Positions 1 to 8,079 of a DNA stretch of 15,804 bases are shown piece by piece. Made by a program: the position numbers and the translations under genes. The notes under the pieces were generated by a model. The model was not told where the DNA came from and ran no database searches. It worked only from the letters and a program-made list of their open reading frames with translations. The DNA comes from CAYQMF01 sp964418595. Lineage in GTDB: Bacteria; Planctomycetota; UBA1135; UBA2386. Every line of letters begins with the position of its first letter. The first letter of the stretch is position 1. The stretch spans positions 1 to 15,804 of the forward strand of contig CAYQMF010000140.1 in assembly GCA_964418595.1 (NCBI GenBank), given 5' to 3'.

Positions 1-2
1 GC

Positions 3-656
3 TACGACCTGAAGTTCGCGCTCGAGGCCAAGCCGAACGAGCCGCGCAGCGACATCTACCTGCCGACCACCGGCGCGATCCTCGCCTTCATCGCCACCCT
101 GCAGCACCAGGAGATGGTGGGCGTGAACCCGGAGGTCGCCCACGAGCAGATGGCCGGGCTCAACTTCCACCACGCGGTGGCACAGGCGTGGGACGCCGGC
201 AAGCTGTTCCACATCGACCTCAACGACCAGAACTACGCGCGCTACGACCAGGACCTGCGCTTCGGGTCGCAGAACCCCAAGGCCGCGTTCTTCCTCGTCA
301 AGTTCCTCGAGGACGTGGGCTACGCGGGGCCGCGCCACTTCGACGCGCACGCCTATCGCACGGAGGACGTCGCCGGCGTGAAGGCCTTCGCGCGTGGCTG
401 CATGCGCACCTACCTGATCATGAAGGCCAAGGCGGCGGCGTTCGCCGCGGACCGCGAAGCGAGGGACCTGCTGGCCGCGGTGCGGGCGCGCCAGGACGAC
501 AGCTCGGCGTTGCTCGGGGCCTACTCGCGCGAGCGCGCCACGGGCCTCAAGGCGTATCCGTTCGATCGCCGGGCGCTGGCGAGCCCCGGGCTCGAATACG
601 AGCGCCTCGACCAGATCGTGATCGACATCCTGACCGGCGTGCGGGGGGAGGCGTAG
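3..656 (+). CDS. xylA: Xylose isomerase, C-terminal 217 residues (5' end outside window)
   Basis: Interconverts D-xylose and D-xylulose (and glucose/fructose) in the cytoplasm using two divalent metal ions. The frame is open from base 3, so the N-terminal ~170 residues with the catalytic His/Asp pair lie upstream of the window. What remains matches the short class I (actinobacterial-type, ~390 aa) enzyme. Metal-ligand motifs are visible in order: LEAKPNEP (first Glu and the catalytic Lys; the family usually has EPKPNEP, so Pro is replaced by Ala), NPEVAHEQM (Glu and His ligands), LFHIDLN (Asp), YDQDLRF (two Asp) and GPRHFD (Asp). The tail YERLDQIVIDIL is the usual class I C-terminus. It ends 4 bp before the next gene, so the two are probably co-transcribed. 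Seen: all the late metal ligands. Inferred: that the missing N-terminus is intact. Confidence 0.95.
   Translation, partial: YDLKFALEAKPNEPRSDIYLPTTGAILAFIATLQHQEMVGVNPEVAHEQMAGLNFHHAVAQAWDAGKLFHIDLNDQNYARYDQDLRFGSQNPKAAFFLVKFLEDVGYAGPRHFDAHAYRTEDVAGVKAFARGCMRTYLIMKAKAAAFAADREARDLLAAVRARQDDSSALLGAYSRERATGLKAYPFDRRALASPGLEYERLDQIVIDILTGVRGEA
647..651 (+). promoter_or_regulatory. Shine-Dalgarno for the DUF4863 gene
   Basis: GGAGG lies inside the last codons of xylA, 9 nt before the ATG at 661. It fixes that start and suggests translational coupling to xylA. Most other genes in this window have a weak or no SD. Confidence 0.6.
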
Positions 657-660
657 GGCC

Positions 661-1131
661 ATGGGCAAGCCGATGGACAAGCCCGCGCTCGAAGCGGCGC
701 TGCGTCCCCTGGTCGAACTGCTCGCGGGTCTCGACCTGCGCGATCCCAAGGCCGCGGCGCGCCTGCGCGCGCTCGCGCCGATCGACAGCCCGCTGGTTGC
801 CGGGATCCGGGCGATCGCGGAGGCGGGCGCCAAGGCCGGCTGGCTGTTGCCCAAGCAGAACGGCGCGGTGGCGTTCGGCCGCGTCGCCAAGGACCTCGAC
901 GGCTTCAGCGTGGATGCGGTGCGGATGTCGACCCCGGGGCCGGAGCACGTGCACCCCAACGGCGAGATCGACCTGTGCTTCGCGCTCGACGGCAAGCCGC
1001 TGTTCGACGGCCAGCCGCCCGGGTGGGTGGTGTTCGGACCCGGCTCTCGTCACGTGCCCACGGTCACCGGCGGCACGATGCTGATCCTCTACTTCCTGCC
1101 CGGCGGGGCGATCGAGTTCCTGCCATGCTGA
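661..1131 (+). CDS. DUF4863 / 4-hydroxylaminobenzoate lyase-like protein
   Basis: A 156-residue cytosolic protein of the family that includes PnbB, which converts 4-hydroxylaminobenzoate to protocatechuate in nitroarene degraders. Visible features are a helical N-terminus (about 1-60), WLLPKQNG then FGRV, and a cupin-like second half with HPNGEID (98-104), GWVVFGP (121-127), RHVPTV (130-135) and LYFLPGGAIEF at the end. Length fits a full family member. The ATG at 661 is supported by the GGAGG upstream. It sits 4 bp after xylA and overlaps the DUF3500 gene by 7 bp. Family membership is clear, but no nitroaromatic pathway gene is visible beside it, so the true substrate is open and the PnbB-type reaction is only the nearest characterised activity. 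Confidence 0.8.
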   Translation: MGKPMDKPALEAALRPLVELLAGLDLRDPKAAARLRALAPIDSPLVAGIRAIAEAGAKAGWLLPKQNGAVAFGRVAKDLDGFSVDAVRMSTPGPEHVHPNGEIDLCFALDGKPLFDGQPPGWVVFGPGSRHVPTVTGGTMLILYFLPGGAIEFLPC

Positions 1132-2186
1132 GCCTTCGCAGCAACGTGGCCCTGGGGCTCGCCGCCGCCGTCGGCCTCGGCGCGGTGCTGGTCCGACCGC
1201 CGGCGACGAACACGGCCGCGGTCGAGCTGGCCGACTCGGCGAAGCTCTTCGTGGACATCCTGACCCCGGAGCAGCGCGCCAAGGCGATGCTGCCCTTCGA
1301 GGGCGACGAACGTCGCGCCTGGAACTTCGTGCCGCGCGAGTACGCCGGCGTACTGCTCGGCGACCTGGCCCTGCCGGCGCGCCGTGCCGCGCACATGCTG
1401 CTGTCCCGCGCGCTGAGCAACGCCGGCTACCTGAAGGTGACCGCGATCATGGCGCTCGAGGGCGTGTTGCGGCAACTCGAGGAGACCGGTGGGCGGCAGG
1501 CACCGCATCGCGATCCGGAGCGCTACTGGTTTGCGGTGTTCGGCGATCCCGCGCAGAAGGCGCCGTGGGGGATGCGCGTGCAGGGGCACCATGTGTCCCT
1601 CAACTTCAGCGTCGACGCCGCGAGCGGCTCGGTCGCGGCGACGCCGTGGTTCGTGGGCGCCAACCCGCACGAGGTGCGGGTCGGGGCCAAGGCCGGCAGC
1701 CGGGTGCTCGGCGAGATGGAGGATCTGGCGTTCGCACTGCTCGGCGCGCTCGATGCCGACCAGCGAGCGGCCGCCAGCCTCGATGCACGCCCGCCCGCCG
1801 ACGTCATCCTGGGTCCGACGCGCGCTGCCGACTTCCTCGGGGCGCCGCGGGGCGTGGCGTGGGCGTCGCTCACCGCCGCGCAGGCGGAGTTGCTGCAGCG
1901 GCTGATCGGCGCGTGCGTGAACGACCTGCGACCCGACCTCGCACGCCGCGAACTGGACGCGATCGCCGCCGCCGACAAGGCGCACGTGTGCTTCGCGTGG
2001 CTCGGCGCCACGGAGCGCGGCAAGCCGCACTACTTCCGCGTGCACGGACCGGCCTTCGCGATCGAGTACGACAACGTGCAGAACGAGGCGAACCACGTGC
2101 ACGTCGTGTGGCGGCAGGTCGGCCGCGACTTCGGCGCGGACTGGCTGGCGGCGCACCACGCCGCCGAGCACGGGCGGGGCAAGTAG
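1125..2186 (+). CDS. DUF3500 domain protein, probably exported
   Basis: A 353-residue protein of the DUF3500 family, whose biochemical function is unknown. I chose the ATG at 1125, which overlaps the previous stop in ATGCTGA, over the longer frame from 975, because translation from 1125 begins with a signal-like hydrophobic stretch (about residues 8-23, VALGLAAAVGLGAVLV). Family hallmarks are WNFVPREYAG (~66-75), the helix around YLKVTAIMALEGVLRQLE (~102-119), RYWFAVFGDP (~133-142), WGMRVQGHHVSLNF (~148-161) and YDNVQNEANHVHVVWR near the C-terminus (from ~315). The many conserved His, Asp and Asn suggest a metal- or ligand-binding site, but that is inference. It ends 21 bp before the convergent VIT/VWA stop. 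Substrate and exact localisation are unknown. Confidence 0.88.
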   Translation: MLSLRSNVALGLAAAVGLGAVLVRPPATNTAAVELADSAKLFVDILTPEQRAKAMLPFEGDERRAWNFVPREYAGVLLGDLALPARRAAHMLLSRALSNAGYLKVTAIMALEGVLRQLEETGGRQAPHRDPERYWFAVFGDPAQKAPWGMRVQGHHVSLNFSVDAASGSVAATPWFVGANPHEVRVGAKAGSRVLGEMEDLAFALLGALDADQRAAASLDARPPADVILGPTRAADFLGAPRGVAWASLTAAQAELLQRLIGACVNDLRPDLARRELDAIAAADKAHVCFAWLGATERGKPHYFRVHGPAFAIEYDNVQNEANHVHVVWRQVGRDFGADWLAAHHAAEHGRGK

Positions 2187-2207
2187 CCACGCCCGCGCCG
2201 CTCGCGC

Positions 2208-4397
2208 TTACTTGCCGTCGGCGGCCGCCGGCACGATGCGCACGATCTCGTCGCCGAGCACGAACGCCACCGACTCACCCAACGCCAGGGTCGCGCGCAG
2301 GTCGGTGTGCGCGAGCAGGAGCGTGAAGTACTCCGGCGAGAACGCCACGACGGAGCGGGCCTGCTTCTCCCAGTCCGCCGGGCAGGCCTTGTCGACCCAC
2401 GTCGTGCCCGCCAGATAGAACGCCCGCGCACCGACCGTGCGGACGCGCGCGTCGAGGGCGTCGCGGGCCTTGCTCTTCGCCTCGCGCCGGGCGCCGCCCA
2501 AGAAGAAGTCGTCGCCGGAGCGCAGCGCCTCGCTCTCCTCCACCGCCTCCGCGCCCGCGTCGGCGCGACCCAGACGGTACAGGCGCGCCTGGCCACCGGA
2601 GGGACCGGCCGTGGCGGGACCCGCGGCGCCCGGCAGCGCGAAGCCGAGCCGCACGCCCTCCTCGAGGATGAGGTGCGAGGTGAACGGCGTGACGATGCCG
2701 TACTCCTTGGCGATCGTCTGCAGCTCCTTCATCAGTTCCGGGTTCTGGCCGTGCAGGCGGATGGCATCGAGGAGCTGGCCCACCTTGCGCTCCGCCCAGA
2801 ACACCGGCACGAAGTCGTGCCCGGAAGCCTGCGCCGGGAACTCGCCCTCGTACACGAACTCGCGCTGGACCCCGTCGAGCACGCCGCGCAGTCGGATCGC
2901 CCGCTGCCCCTCGCCGTGGTAGCGACCGAGCGCCACGAGCTGGCTCGTCTTGAACAGATCGGGCATGCGCTTGGGGAAGGCATCGCTCGTCTCCATGCCG
3001 TCGATCTTCACCACCACGTCGGTGAGCACCGGGTGGCTCAGCTTGGTGAGCAGATCGCCGGTCTTGACCTCCAGGTTCTCGTCCTCGCGCACGTAGTCGC
3101 GGGCGCCGCCGTTGTCGTCGGCCAACTGGTCGAGGAGCTTGGCGTTGACCTTGTTGCCGACGCCGAACACGAACACGCGCATGCGCTGCTGGTTCTTGTC
3201 GCGCGCCAGCGCCAGCAGCTTGTCCTTGTCGGTGGAGCCGACGGTCGGCTCGCCGTCGGTGAGGAACACGACGATCGGCACGCTGCCGCCGGCGGGGGGC
3301 GATGCGCTGAGCGCGCGCAGGAGCGCGTCCTCGATGTTGGTGCCGCCCCGGGCTTCGATGCGGTCGATCTTGGCCAGCGCCTGCTCGACCGCGTCCTTGC
3401 CGGCCGGTGTCGGCTGCTCGAAGAACGGATTGGCGTCGGTCGCGAACGGGATGACGTTGAAGTGATCCCCCGGGCGCAGCGACTTGACGAAGAAGCGCAT
3501 CGCCTCCTTCGCCTGCTCGATCTTCTTGCCCTGCATCGAGCCGGAGGTGTCCAGCACGAACTGCACGACGCGCGGGGCATGGGTGGACTCGTCCCACTCG
3601 CGCTTGGGCGCGAGCATGAGCATGTAGTAGCCGGGCTCGCCGGCTCGCCGCCAGGTCAGCAGGTTGAGGCCGAACTCGCGCTCGGAGAGGCTGTAGAGGA
3701 CGCTCGGGTCGCGGGCGAGCTGGTCGTTCTGGTCGAACTCGAGGCTGGCGCGCGCGTGCGTCTCGCCCTTGCGCACGATGTCGACGCCGGCGAGCGGGGA
3801 GAACACGTTCTTCAACGGCTTGCTCGACGCGAGCTGCAGGTCGATGCTCGTCCGCTCGGCGCGCAGGCCGTTGGCCGCGACGGCGCGCAGCGGGAACGTC
3901 CAGACGTGCATGCCGCCGGAGTCCGTGAGCATCTGGCGCCAACGCACCTTGACCTTCACCTCACCGAGCCCGGGGATGGGGAAGATGCGCGCGCGCAGGC
4001 AGCCGTCGCCGAAGTACTCGAGCAGGCCCGGGTCGCGCCGCTGCCGGACGATCTGTTCGTAGATCGCGCGGGCGCGACCGGCATCGAGGACTTCGCCCGC
4101 CATTTCCTTCCCTGCCACCGTCATCGTGAACCCGTCCGCTGTCGCGCCGTGCGGGAGGGGCAGCACCCAGGTGGCCTCGGCGTCGCTGCGACCCTCGTTG
4201 CGGATGGTCTGCTCCAGCTCCGTGGTGGCGATGCCGTCCTGGATCTGGGCCCGCACGATCAGGCTCGGCACGCGCAACCACCCGTGCCATCGGGTGCGCT
4301 CCTCCGGCGGGGTCGGCTGCAGTTGCGCCGTGGCCACGGCGAGGAGTGAGAACAGGGACAGCGCCGATGCGGCGCTACGCGACATTCGATGGATCAT
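2208..4397 (-). CDS. VIT and von Willebrand factor A domain protein, secreted
   Basis: A 729-residue protein with inter-alpha-trypsin-inhibitor-heavy-chain architecture. The start at 4397 (MIHRM; MSRS at 4385 is the alternative) gives a signal peptide of about 25 residues ending LLAVATAQ. The frame runs open back to 4739, but that extension is low-complexity Ala/Arg/Thr overlapping the RRM gene and is not credible. The VIT domain spans about 40-165, with YEQIVRQRRDPGLLEY as a typical segment. The VWA domain spans about 275-450 with an intact MIDAS: D283-T-S-G-S287, T353 in GGTN and D381 in LTDGEPT. The last ~270 residues are beta-rich then helical, without a recognised domain. VIT/VWA proteins are thought to mediate metal-dependent adhesion or envelope assembly; the partner is unknown. 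It lies 94 bp downstream of the RRM gene on the same strand and converges with DUF3500. Confidence 0.92.
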   Translation of the reverse strand: MIHRMSRSAASALSLFSLLAVATAQLQPTPPEERTRWHGWLRVPSLIVRAQIQDGIATTELEQTIRNEGRSDAEATWVLPLPHGATADGFTMTVAGKEMAGEVLDAGRARAIYEQIVRQRRDPGLLEYFGDGCLRARIFPIPGLGEVKVKVRWRQMLTDSGGMHVWTFPLRAVAANGLRAERTSIDLQLASSKPLKNVFSPLAGVDIVRKGETHARASLEFDQNDQLARDPSVLYSLSEREFGLNLLTWRRAGEPGYYMLMLAPKREWDESTHAPRVVQFVLDTSGSMQGKKIEQAKEAMRFFVKSLRPGDHFNVIPFATDANPFFEQPTPAGKDAVEQALAKIDRIEARGGTNIEDALLRALSASPPAGGSVPIVVFLTDGEPTVGSTDKDKLLALARDKNQQRMRVFVFGVGNKVNAKLLDQLADDNGGARDYVREDENLEVKTGDLLTKLSHPVLTDVVVKIDGMETSDAFPKRMPDLFKTSQLVALGRYHGEGQRAIRLRGVLDGVQREFVYEGEFPAQASGHDFVPVFWAERKVGQLLDAIRLHGQNPELMKELQTIAKEYGIVTPFTSHLILEEGVRLGFALPGAAGPATAGPSGGQARLYRLGRADAGAEAVEESEALRSGDDFFLGGARREAKSKARDALDARVRTVGARAFYLAGTTWVDKACPADWEKQARSVVAFSPEYFTLLLAHTDLRATLALGESVAFVLGDEIVRIVPAAADGK

Positions 4398-4491
4398 GCT
4401 CGTCTCGGGGAGCGGAGTGGTTCGACAGCGGCCGTCGGCCGGACGGCGGTCGGTGCCAGGAGTTCCCGCGCGCAGACGAGTGGGTCTCGGC

Positions 4492-5013
4492 CTACTCGAA
4501 GTCGGAGTCGGGGTCGTAGCCGCGGCGCGGCGGGCCATCGTCGTCGTGATCGCGGCGCTTGCGTCCGCCTTCGCGATCCGGGCGACGGTAGTCGTCGTCG
4601 TTGGCGCCGCGCTTGCGCATGGGCCGGCTGCCGCCGCCGCCGCCGCCCGAGAAGCGCGGGCCGGAGCCGTGGTCCTGTCGCGGCCGAGGTCCATCGCCGC
4701 GCGGCGGCCCTCCTCCGCCGCCGGGGCGCGGGCCAGCACCGGGCCCGCCCGGACGCGGCGGGCGGCGGTCTTCCGCCTCCGTCACGCGCATGTTGCGGCC
4801 GTGGATCTCGAAGTCGTTCATCGCCTCGATCGCGTCGCGCGCGGCGTTGTCGTCTTCGATGTCGACGAACGCGAAACCGCGCGAGCGCCCGGTGTCACGG
4901 TCGAGGACGACACGGCAGGTGGCCACTTCGAATCCCTTGCTTTGGAAGGCTTCCAGGAGGGACGCGTCGTCGACCTGAAAGGGCAGGTTGCCCACGAACA
5001 GTCTCTTGCTCAT
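4492..5013 (-). CDS. RRM-type RNA-binding protein with Gly/Arg/Asp-rich tail
   Basis: A 173-residue cytoplasmic RNA-binding protein. One RNA recognition motif occupies residues 3-80, with RNP2 LFVGNL (5-10) and RNP1 RGFAFVDI (45-52); the paired aromatics F47 and F49 of RNP1 and F6 of RNP2 are the expected base-stacking residues. Residues 81-173 form a disordered tail with Gly-Pro-Arg stretches, a run of glycines (123-128), then alternating Arg/Lys and Asp blocks. Similar bacterial proteins occur in cyanobacteria and planctomycetes, often cold-induced, and the tail recalls eukaryotic RGG proteins. The 123-bp gap upstream (5014-5136) shows no strong SD before the ATG. The RNA targets are unknown. 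Confidence 0.93.
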   Translation of the reverse strand: MSKRLFVGNLPFQVDDASLLEAFQSKGFEVATCRVVLDRDTGRSRGFAFVDIEDDNAARDAIEAMNDFEIHGRNMRVTEAEDRRPPRPGGPGAGPRPGGGGGPPRGDGPRPRQDHGSGPRFSGGGGGGSRPMRKRGANDDDYRRPDREGGRKRRDHDDDGPPRRGYDPDSDFE

Positions 5014-5136
5014 CGGGGGAGGTCAGGTCCGTCGCGGCGAGAAAACACGGCCGCACCGCATCCGGCAAGCTCCCTCTTGGCATTTCCGGCGGGGCGGGTT
5101 GCGGCGGCGATCCGGGGGAGGGGACAGGTGAGTGGC

Positions 5137-7290
5137 TCAGCGAACCCCAGGCGAAGGTGAGCCCAGCGTGGCGTGGAGGAACGCCCATTGGTCGGTCGCA
5201 GCGGCGATCTGCATGTGGGTCGGCTTGCCCGCCCCGTGTCCTGCCCGCGTCTCGATGCGGATGAGGACGGGGGCTGGGCCGGCTTGCGCCGCCTGCAGGG
5301 CCGCGGCGAACTTGTAGCTGTGCGCCGGCAGGACGCGGTCGTCGTGGTCGCCGGTCATCACCAGCGTCGCGGGGTAGTGCGTGTGCGGGCGCAGGTTGTG
5401 GAGCGGTGAGTACGCGCGCAGCACGGCGAACATCTCGCGGTCGTCGGCGGTCCCGTACTCGCTCGCCCACGCCCAGCCGATGGTGAAGCGGTGGTAGCGC
5501 AGCATGTCGAGCACGCCGACCTCCGGCACCGCGGCCGCGAAGAGGTCTTGGTGCTGGGTGAGCATCGCGCCCACGAGCAGGCCGCCGTTGCTGCCGCCGC
5601 CGATGCCGAGGTGCTGCGCATCGGTGTAGCCGTTGCGGATCAGGTAGCGCGCCGCGGCGGCGAAGTCGTCGAACACGACCTGCTTGCGCTCGCGCATGCC
5701 GGCGCGGTGCCAGTCCTCGCCGTACTCGCCGCCGCCGCGGAGGTTGGGCTGCGCGAACACGCCGCCGCGCTCGAGCCACGCGATCACCGACGGCGCGAAG
5801 GCCGGCGAGAGCGACACGTTGAACCCGCCGTACCCGTAGAGATAGGTGGGGCTTTGGCCGTCGAGGCGCAGGCCCTTCTTGTGCACGACGACCATCGGGA
5901 TGCGCTGGCCGTCGAGGCCTTGGTAGAAGACCTGCCTGGCCTCGAACGCGCCCGGATCGAAGGCGAGCTCCGGGCGCCAGTGCTCGCGCAGCTCGTCGTT
6001 GCCGAGATCGAACCGGTACAGCGACGCCGGCTGCAGGAACGACGTGACGGAGACGAACACCTCCCGATCCGCCGCGCGGCCGTCGACACCGCTGACGCTG
6101 CACGGGGACGGCAGCGCCCACTCGGACAGGAACGTGCCGTCGAGCCGGTGCGTGCGGACCACGTTCGCGGCGTCGCGCAGGTACGTGAGGACGAGGCGGT
6201 CGCCGACGCGACTCGTGCCCTCGAGCGTGTCCTCGCCGTGCGCGATGAGCTCGACCTGCTGCGAGCGCTCCGGCTGCGCGAGATCCAGACCGACGACTCG
6301 GCCGCGCGGCGCATCCAGGTTGGTCTGGAAGACGAAGCGCGTGCCTTCGTTCGTCACGAACACCCAGCTCGCATCGAACTCCATGAGCAGCGGCACCACC
6401 GCGAGGTCGGGGTCGGTGAGGTCGACCCAGGCGATCCGGTTGCGGGAGTCGGTGCCCGACCAGATGTGGATCACGAGGAAGCGCCCGTCCTCCGTGACGA
6501 GGGGCGCGAAGCCCCACGTCGGTTCGTCGGGGCGCGCGTACACCACGCGGTCGGTCTCCTGCGCCGTGCCGAGACGGTGGTAGCAGAGGTCGGGGGCGAG
6601 GTTCTGCGCCGCCATCACCTCGCCTTCCTTCGGCGCCGGATAGCGCATGTAGAAGAAGCCCTGGTGGTCGTGGGTCCATGCCGCGGATGTGAACTTGGTC
6701 CAGCGCAGGCGATCCTCGAGCACGCGCCCGGTGTCGACCTCGAGCACCTGCCACTCGGTCCAGTCGCTGCCCGCCGCCGCCATGCCGTACGCGAGCCAAC
6801 GCCCGTCCTCGGAGAACACCGTCGGGCCGAGTGCGACCGTGCCGTCCTTGCTCATGGTGTTGGGGTCGAGGAGCACGCGGCCCGCTCCGCCGGGCGTGTC
6901 GCCGATGCACAGGACGGCCTGGGCCTGCAGCCCGTCGTTCCGGTGCCACGCCCAGCGTGCGCCGGCCCGCTTGGGCGGGCTGCGTCGCTCGTAGTTCCAC
7001 AGCTCCGTGAGGCGCGCGCGCAGTGCATCCCGGCCGGGGATGCGCGCGAGGAAGGAGTCGGTCGCGGCGTTCTGGGCCGCGATCCACGTGCGCACATCCG
7101 GCGCGTCGAGGTCTTCGAGCCAGCGGTAGGGGTCCTTGACGTCGACTCCGTGGTACGTGTCGACGACGGCGACGGTCCGGGTCGTGGGCGGCGGGAGGAT
7201 CGGCATGGGGGCGGGGGTGGTCGCGCACGCGGCGAGCACGAGGGCGAGGAACAGCAGGGACACGGCTAGACTTCGCCCGGGGGACAGCAT
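5137..7290 (-). CDS. Prolyl oligopeptidase family serine peptidase (S9A), lipoprotein
   Basis: Cleaves short peptides after proline. Translation from the ATG at 7290 gives 717 residues beginning with a lipoprotein signal: hydrophobic LAVSLLFLALVLAAC with lipobox LAAC and the modified Cys at 22. The upstream 26 codons (to 7368) are Arg-rich and would bury that signal, so I reject the longer start. The S9 N-terminal motif DTYHGVDVKDPYRWLED follows, then the seven-bladed propeller to about residue 440, then the alpha/beta hydrolase domain. The catalytic triad is complete: S567 in GGGSNGG, D650 in GDHDDRV and H685 in RAGHGAG. Length fits the family (~700). Most characterised prolyl oligopeptidases are cytosolic; the lipobox places this one at a membrane, facing periplasm or outside. 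It is divergent from the tRNA-Asn. Confidence 0.95.
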   Translation of the reverse strand: MLSPGRSLAVSLLFLALVLAACATTPAPMPILPPPTTRTVAVVDTYHGVDVKDPYRWLEDLDAPDVRTWIAAQNAATDSFLARIPGRDALRARLTELWNYERRSPPKRAGARWAWHRNDGLQAQAVLCIGDTPGGAGRVLLDPNTMSKDGTVALGPTVFSEDGRWLAYGMAAAGSDWTEWQVLEVDTGRVLEDRLRWTKFTSAAWTHDHQGFFYMRYPAPKEGEVMAAQNLAPDLCYHRLGTAQETDRVVYARPDEPTWGFAPLVTEDGRFLVIHIWSGTDSRNRIAWVDLTDPDLAVVPLLMEFDASWVFVTNEGTRFVFQTNLDAPRGRVVGLDLAQPERSQQVELIAHGEDTLEGTSRVGDRLVLTYLRDAANVVRTHRLDGTFLSEWALPSPCSVSGVDGRAADREVFVSVTSFLQPASLYRFDLGNDELREHWRPELAFDPGAFEARQVFYQGLDGQRIPMVVVHKKGLRLDGQSPTYLYGYGGFNVSLSPAFAPSVIAWLERGGVFAQPNLRGGGEYGEDWHRAGMRERKQVVFDDFAAAARYLIRNGYTDAQHLGIGGGSNGGLLVGAMLTQHQDLFAAAVPEVGVLDMLRYHRFTIGWAWASEYGTADDREMFAVLRAYSPLHNLRPHTHYPATLVMTGDHDDRVLPAHSYKFAAALQAAQAGPAPVLIRIETRAGHGAGKPTHMQIAAATDQWAFLHATLGSPSPGVR

Positions 7291-7388
7291 GGCGGCACAG
7301 AACCTAGGCGCGTGGTCGGCGCGACGCCACGTCCGTCGGCGTGGTCGCGGCGCTGCGAACGAGATCACGCGCTTCCCCTCGCGCGCCC

Positions 7389-7416
7389 TTGACCTCCGTC
7401 CGATGGGAGCTAACGT
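7389..7416 (+). promoter_or_regulatory. Possible promoter of tRNA-Asn
   Basis: TTGACC (7389-7394), a 16-bp spacer, then TAACGT (7411-7416). The -35 is near consensus; the -10 matches only 3 of 6. It ends 29 bp before the mature 5' end of the tRNA, a plausible distance. Inference from spacing only. Confidence 0.4.
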
Positions 7417-7445
7417 TCGCGCCTCCTCCGGGCGACCGGAGGGAC

Positions 7446-7521
<76 letters not shown>

Positions 7522-7732
7522 TCTTGGCTCTGGCGTGAGAACCGCGAGCGCGCGGAGGTGAACTGCCTGGGGCGCGGCCAGCGGTCGGCGTGATCGCCAG
7601 GAACCGCCCTGTTGGCGCGGTGTGCGGCGAGTGGGGGCGGTGACGGTCCGGCTCTCGGTTCGCGACGATGCGGACGGTTGCCCGACCTGAAAGGGTGTCG
7701 TTTTCTTGGTGCCCGGGTCGGACGGCTCTCGA

Positions 7733-7754
7733 ACTCTCTGCAAGTGCAGAGAGT
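7733..7754. repeat. Perfect inverted repeat, 9-bp stem with AAGT loop
   Basis: ACTCTCTGC and GCAGAGAGT are exact complements separated by AAGT. Neither side has a T-run, so it is not a canonical intrinsic terminator. It could be a processing or protein-binding site, or chance. Confidence 0.6.
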
Positions 7755-7888
7755 CGGGAAGTGTTTAACTGGTTGCTCGGTGGGACGGAAGTGGGATGCG
7801 GGGGAGCGGGTACTCTCTTGGTAAACAGGTCCCCCCGATCGGCGGGCGTCCCGCGCCCGGCCACGCGACGCTGGTGACCTTTGCGGTG

Positions 7889-7902
7889 GGCGCCGCGGCG
7901 CC
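7889..7902. repeat. 14-bp perfect GC palindrome
   Basis: GGCGCCGCGGCGCC equals its own reverse complement. In DNA this rich in G+C it may be incidental, and nothing around it suggests a specific operator. Confidence 0.45.
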
Positions 7903-8079
7903 GCCGACGTCGAGTCACGCCCCGTCGCGCTCGAGCTGCGGTTGAAGGCGGTGAGGAGGGGGAAACGCAGAGAAGGGACACGCCGCCGTCAGGGCCACAC
8001 GACGCGGGTTGCCGGCGAGCGCTCGACCGCCGTCGCGTCCCGTTGGCCGACTGCTGCTCCTTGCGCCGCTCGTACTGAC

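Larger units (their letters stand above)
7522..8079. other. Gene-poor stretch after the tRNA
   Basis: I see no gene I can support here. Minus-strand frames overlapping the tRNA end in peptides such as LPEQDLNLRPSD, which are antisense translations of a tRNA gene. The stretch holds one perfect 9-bp hairpin (7733-7754) and a GC palindrome (7889-7902). No second copy of the tRNA 3' end, as expected for an att site, is visible here. Confidence 0.55.

Noticed and set aside
2307..4349. 680-codon plus-strand ORF opposite the VIT/VWA gene
   Set aside because: Antisense shadow caused by high G+C; Arg/His/Leu-rich with no domain, while the opposite strand has an intact VIT/VWA protein.
4398..4739. N-terminal extension of the VIT/VWA frame
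   Set aside because: Ala/Thr/Arg low-complexity overlapping the RRM tail, and it would bury the signal peptide that starts at 4397.
5491..7269. 592-codon plus-strand ORF opposite the prolyl oligopeptidase
   Set aside because: Antisense shadow of a gene with a complete catalytic triad.
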